Shown: piece after piece, positions 63,890 through 64,000 of the stretch
Position numbering within the stretch: position 1 is the stretch's first letter
Layout: each line of letters starts with the position of its first letter
Assembly (NCBI RefSeq): GCF_001418015.1
Contig: NZ_LIQG01000026.1
Span: 310,001-374,000, forward strand
Source of the DNA: Lacinutrix mariniflava
GTDB lineage: Bacteria; Bacteroidota; Bacteroidia; Flavobacteriales; Flavobacteriaceae
DNA: 64,000 nt
Direction: 5' to 3'
Made by a program: the position numbers and the translations under genes
Notes under the pieces: generated by a model
Database searches by the model: none
What the model saw: only the letters and a program-made list of their open reading frames with translations
Told to the model about the DNA's origin: nothing

Positions 63890-64000
63890 GCTCTATTGGT
63901 ATTTTATCATTTTAAATAAATTAAGAGCAAACTACAACGTTTTCGTATTATCTTCTTGTTAAGATTAAGTAAAACAACGTACTTCAAACCATTTTAAATA

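Noticed and set aside
63890-64000. Possible start of a further gene after rnc
   Set aside because: All frames on both strands are short or interrupted, and no recognisable protein begins here.

Overview
The window is a stretch of chromosome from a marine-type Flavobacteriaceae bacterium (Bacteroidota). The support is strong AT richness, lipoproteins with Cys-Ser-Ser-Asp-Asp-type export signals, a gliding gene (gldH), a type IX secretion C-terminal sorting domain, TAnnTTTG -7 promoter elements instead of sigma70 boxes, few Shine-Dalgarno sequences, and a family-typical gene set (RicT/PSP1, PorT-like barrel, DUF2490, DUF6607, DUF6686). I see no rRNA, tRNA, CRISPR array, prophage or complete insertion sequence.

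Layout. 1-5.5 kb: an inorganic-carbon/anion module with two SulP transporters, two beta carbonic anhydrases, a universal stress protein and a DUF2490 outer-membrane protein. 5.6-14.6 kb: a divergent heme/iron locus. On the minus strand lie a TonB-dependent receptor and an HmuY-like lipoprotein. On the plus strand lie DUF6607, a periplasmic ankyrin protein, a DUF2271 protein carrying a TGAT flavinylation-like motif, a PepSY/flavodoxin/FNR membrane reductase and DUF6686. A symmetric promoter palindrome and a 25-bp Fur-like operator lie between the two arms. 14.6-27.7 kb: housekeeping genes (cvpA, pheS, sod), an AddA/AddB-type recombination pair split by kbl and an OmpA protein, and a hydrolase. 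27.7-39.7 kb: a hybrid histidine kinase, a Usp, MATE and MFS transporters, queD with a coupled 33-residue membrane peptide, lpxH, recJ, and osmC/ahpD-like genes. 39.9-45.4 kb: PBP1A, gldH, ricT and trhO. 45.6-50 kb: an orphan 30-residue peptide gene, recA, an ECF sigma factor with a candidate dual-membrane-spanning anti-sigma factor, and a compact candidate small RNA. 50.2-64 kb: a purF-pfkB ... rnhA-cyclase-purN / acpP-fabF-rnc block. This is interrupted by a LytS/LytTR pair and a secreted metalloprotease, and a broken second copy of the rnhA 3' end lies between those two inserts.

How the genes fit together. The heme locus reads as a complete route: capture at the surface (HmuY-like), outer-membrane import (TonB receptor), and electron delivery from cytosolic NAD(P)H through a membrane flavoprotein to a periplasmic protein predicted to carry covalent FMN. 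This module, the dual-membrane anti-sigma system, the promoter-hairpin-terminator small RNA, the orphan peptide gene, the interspersed structured repeat (two copies) and the rnhA-fragment-bracketed protease insertion are the most interesting parts. Gaps over 300 bases: 45386-45932 holds the peptide gene and its terminator plus recA upstream sequence; 49746-50217 holds two terminators and the candidate small RNA; 55482-55991 holds the rnhA fragment and otherwise AT-rich sequence with no recognisable signal. I see nothing in 63890-64000.
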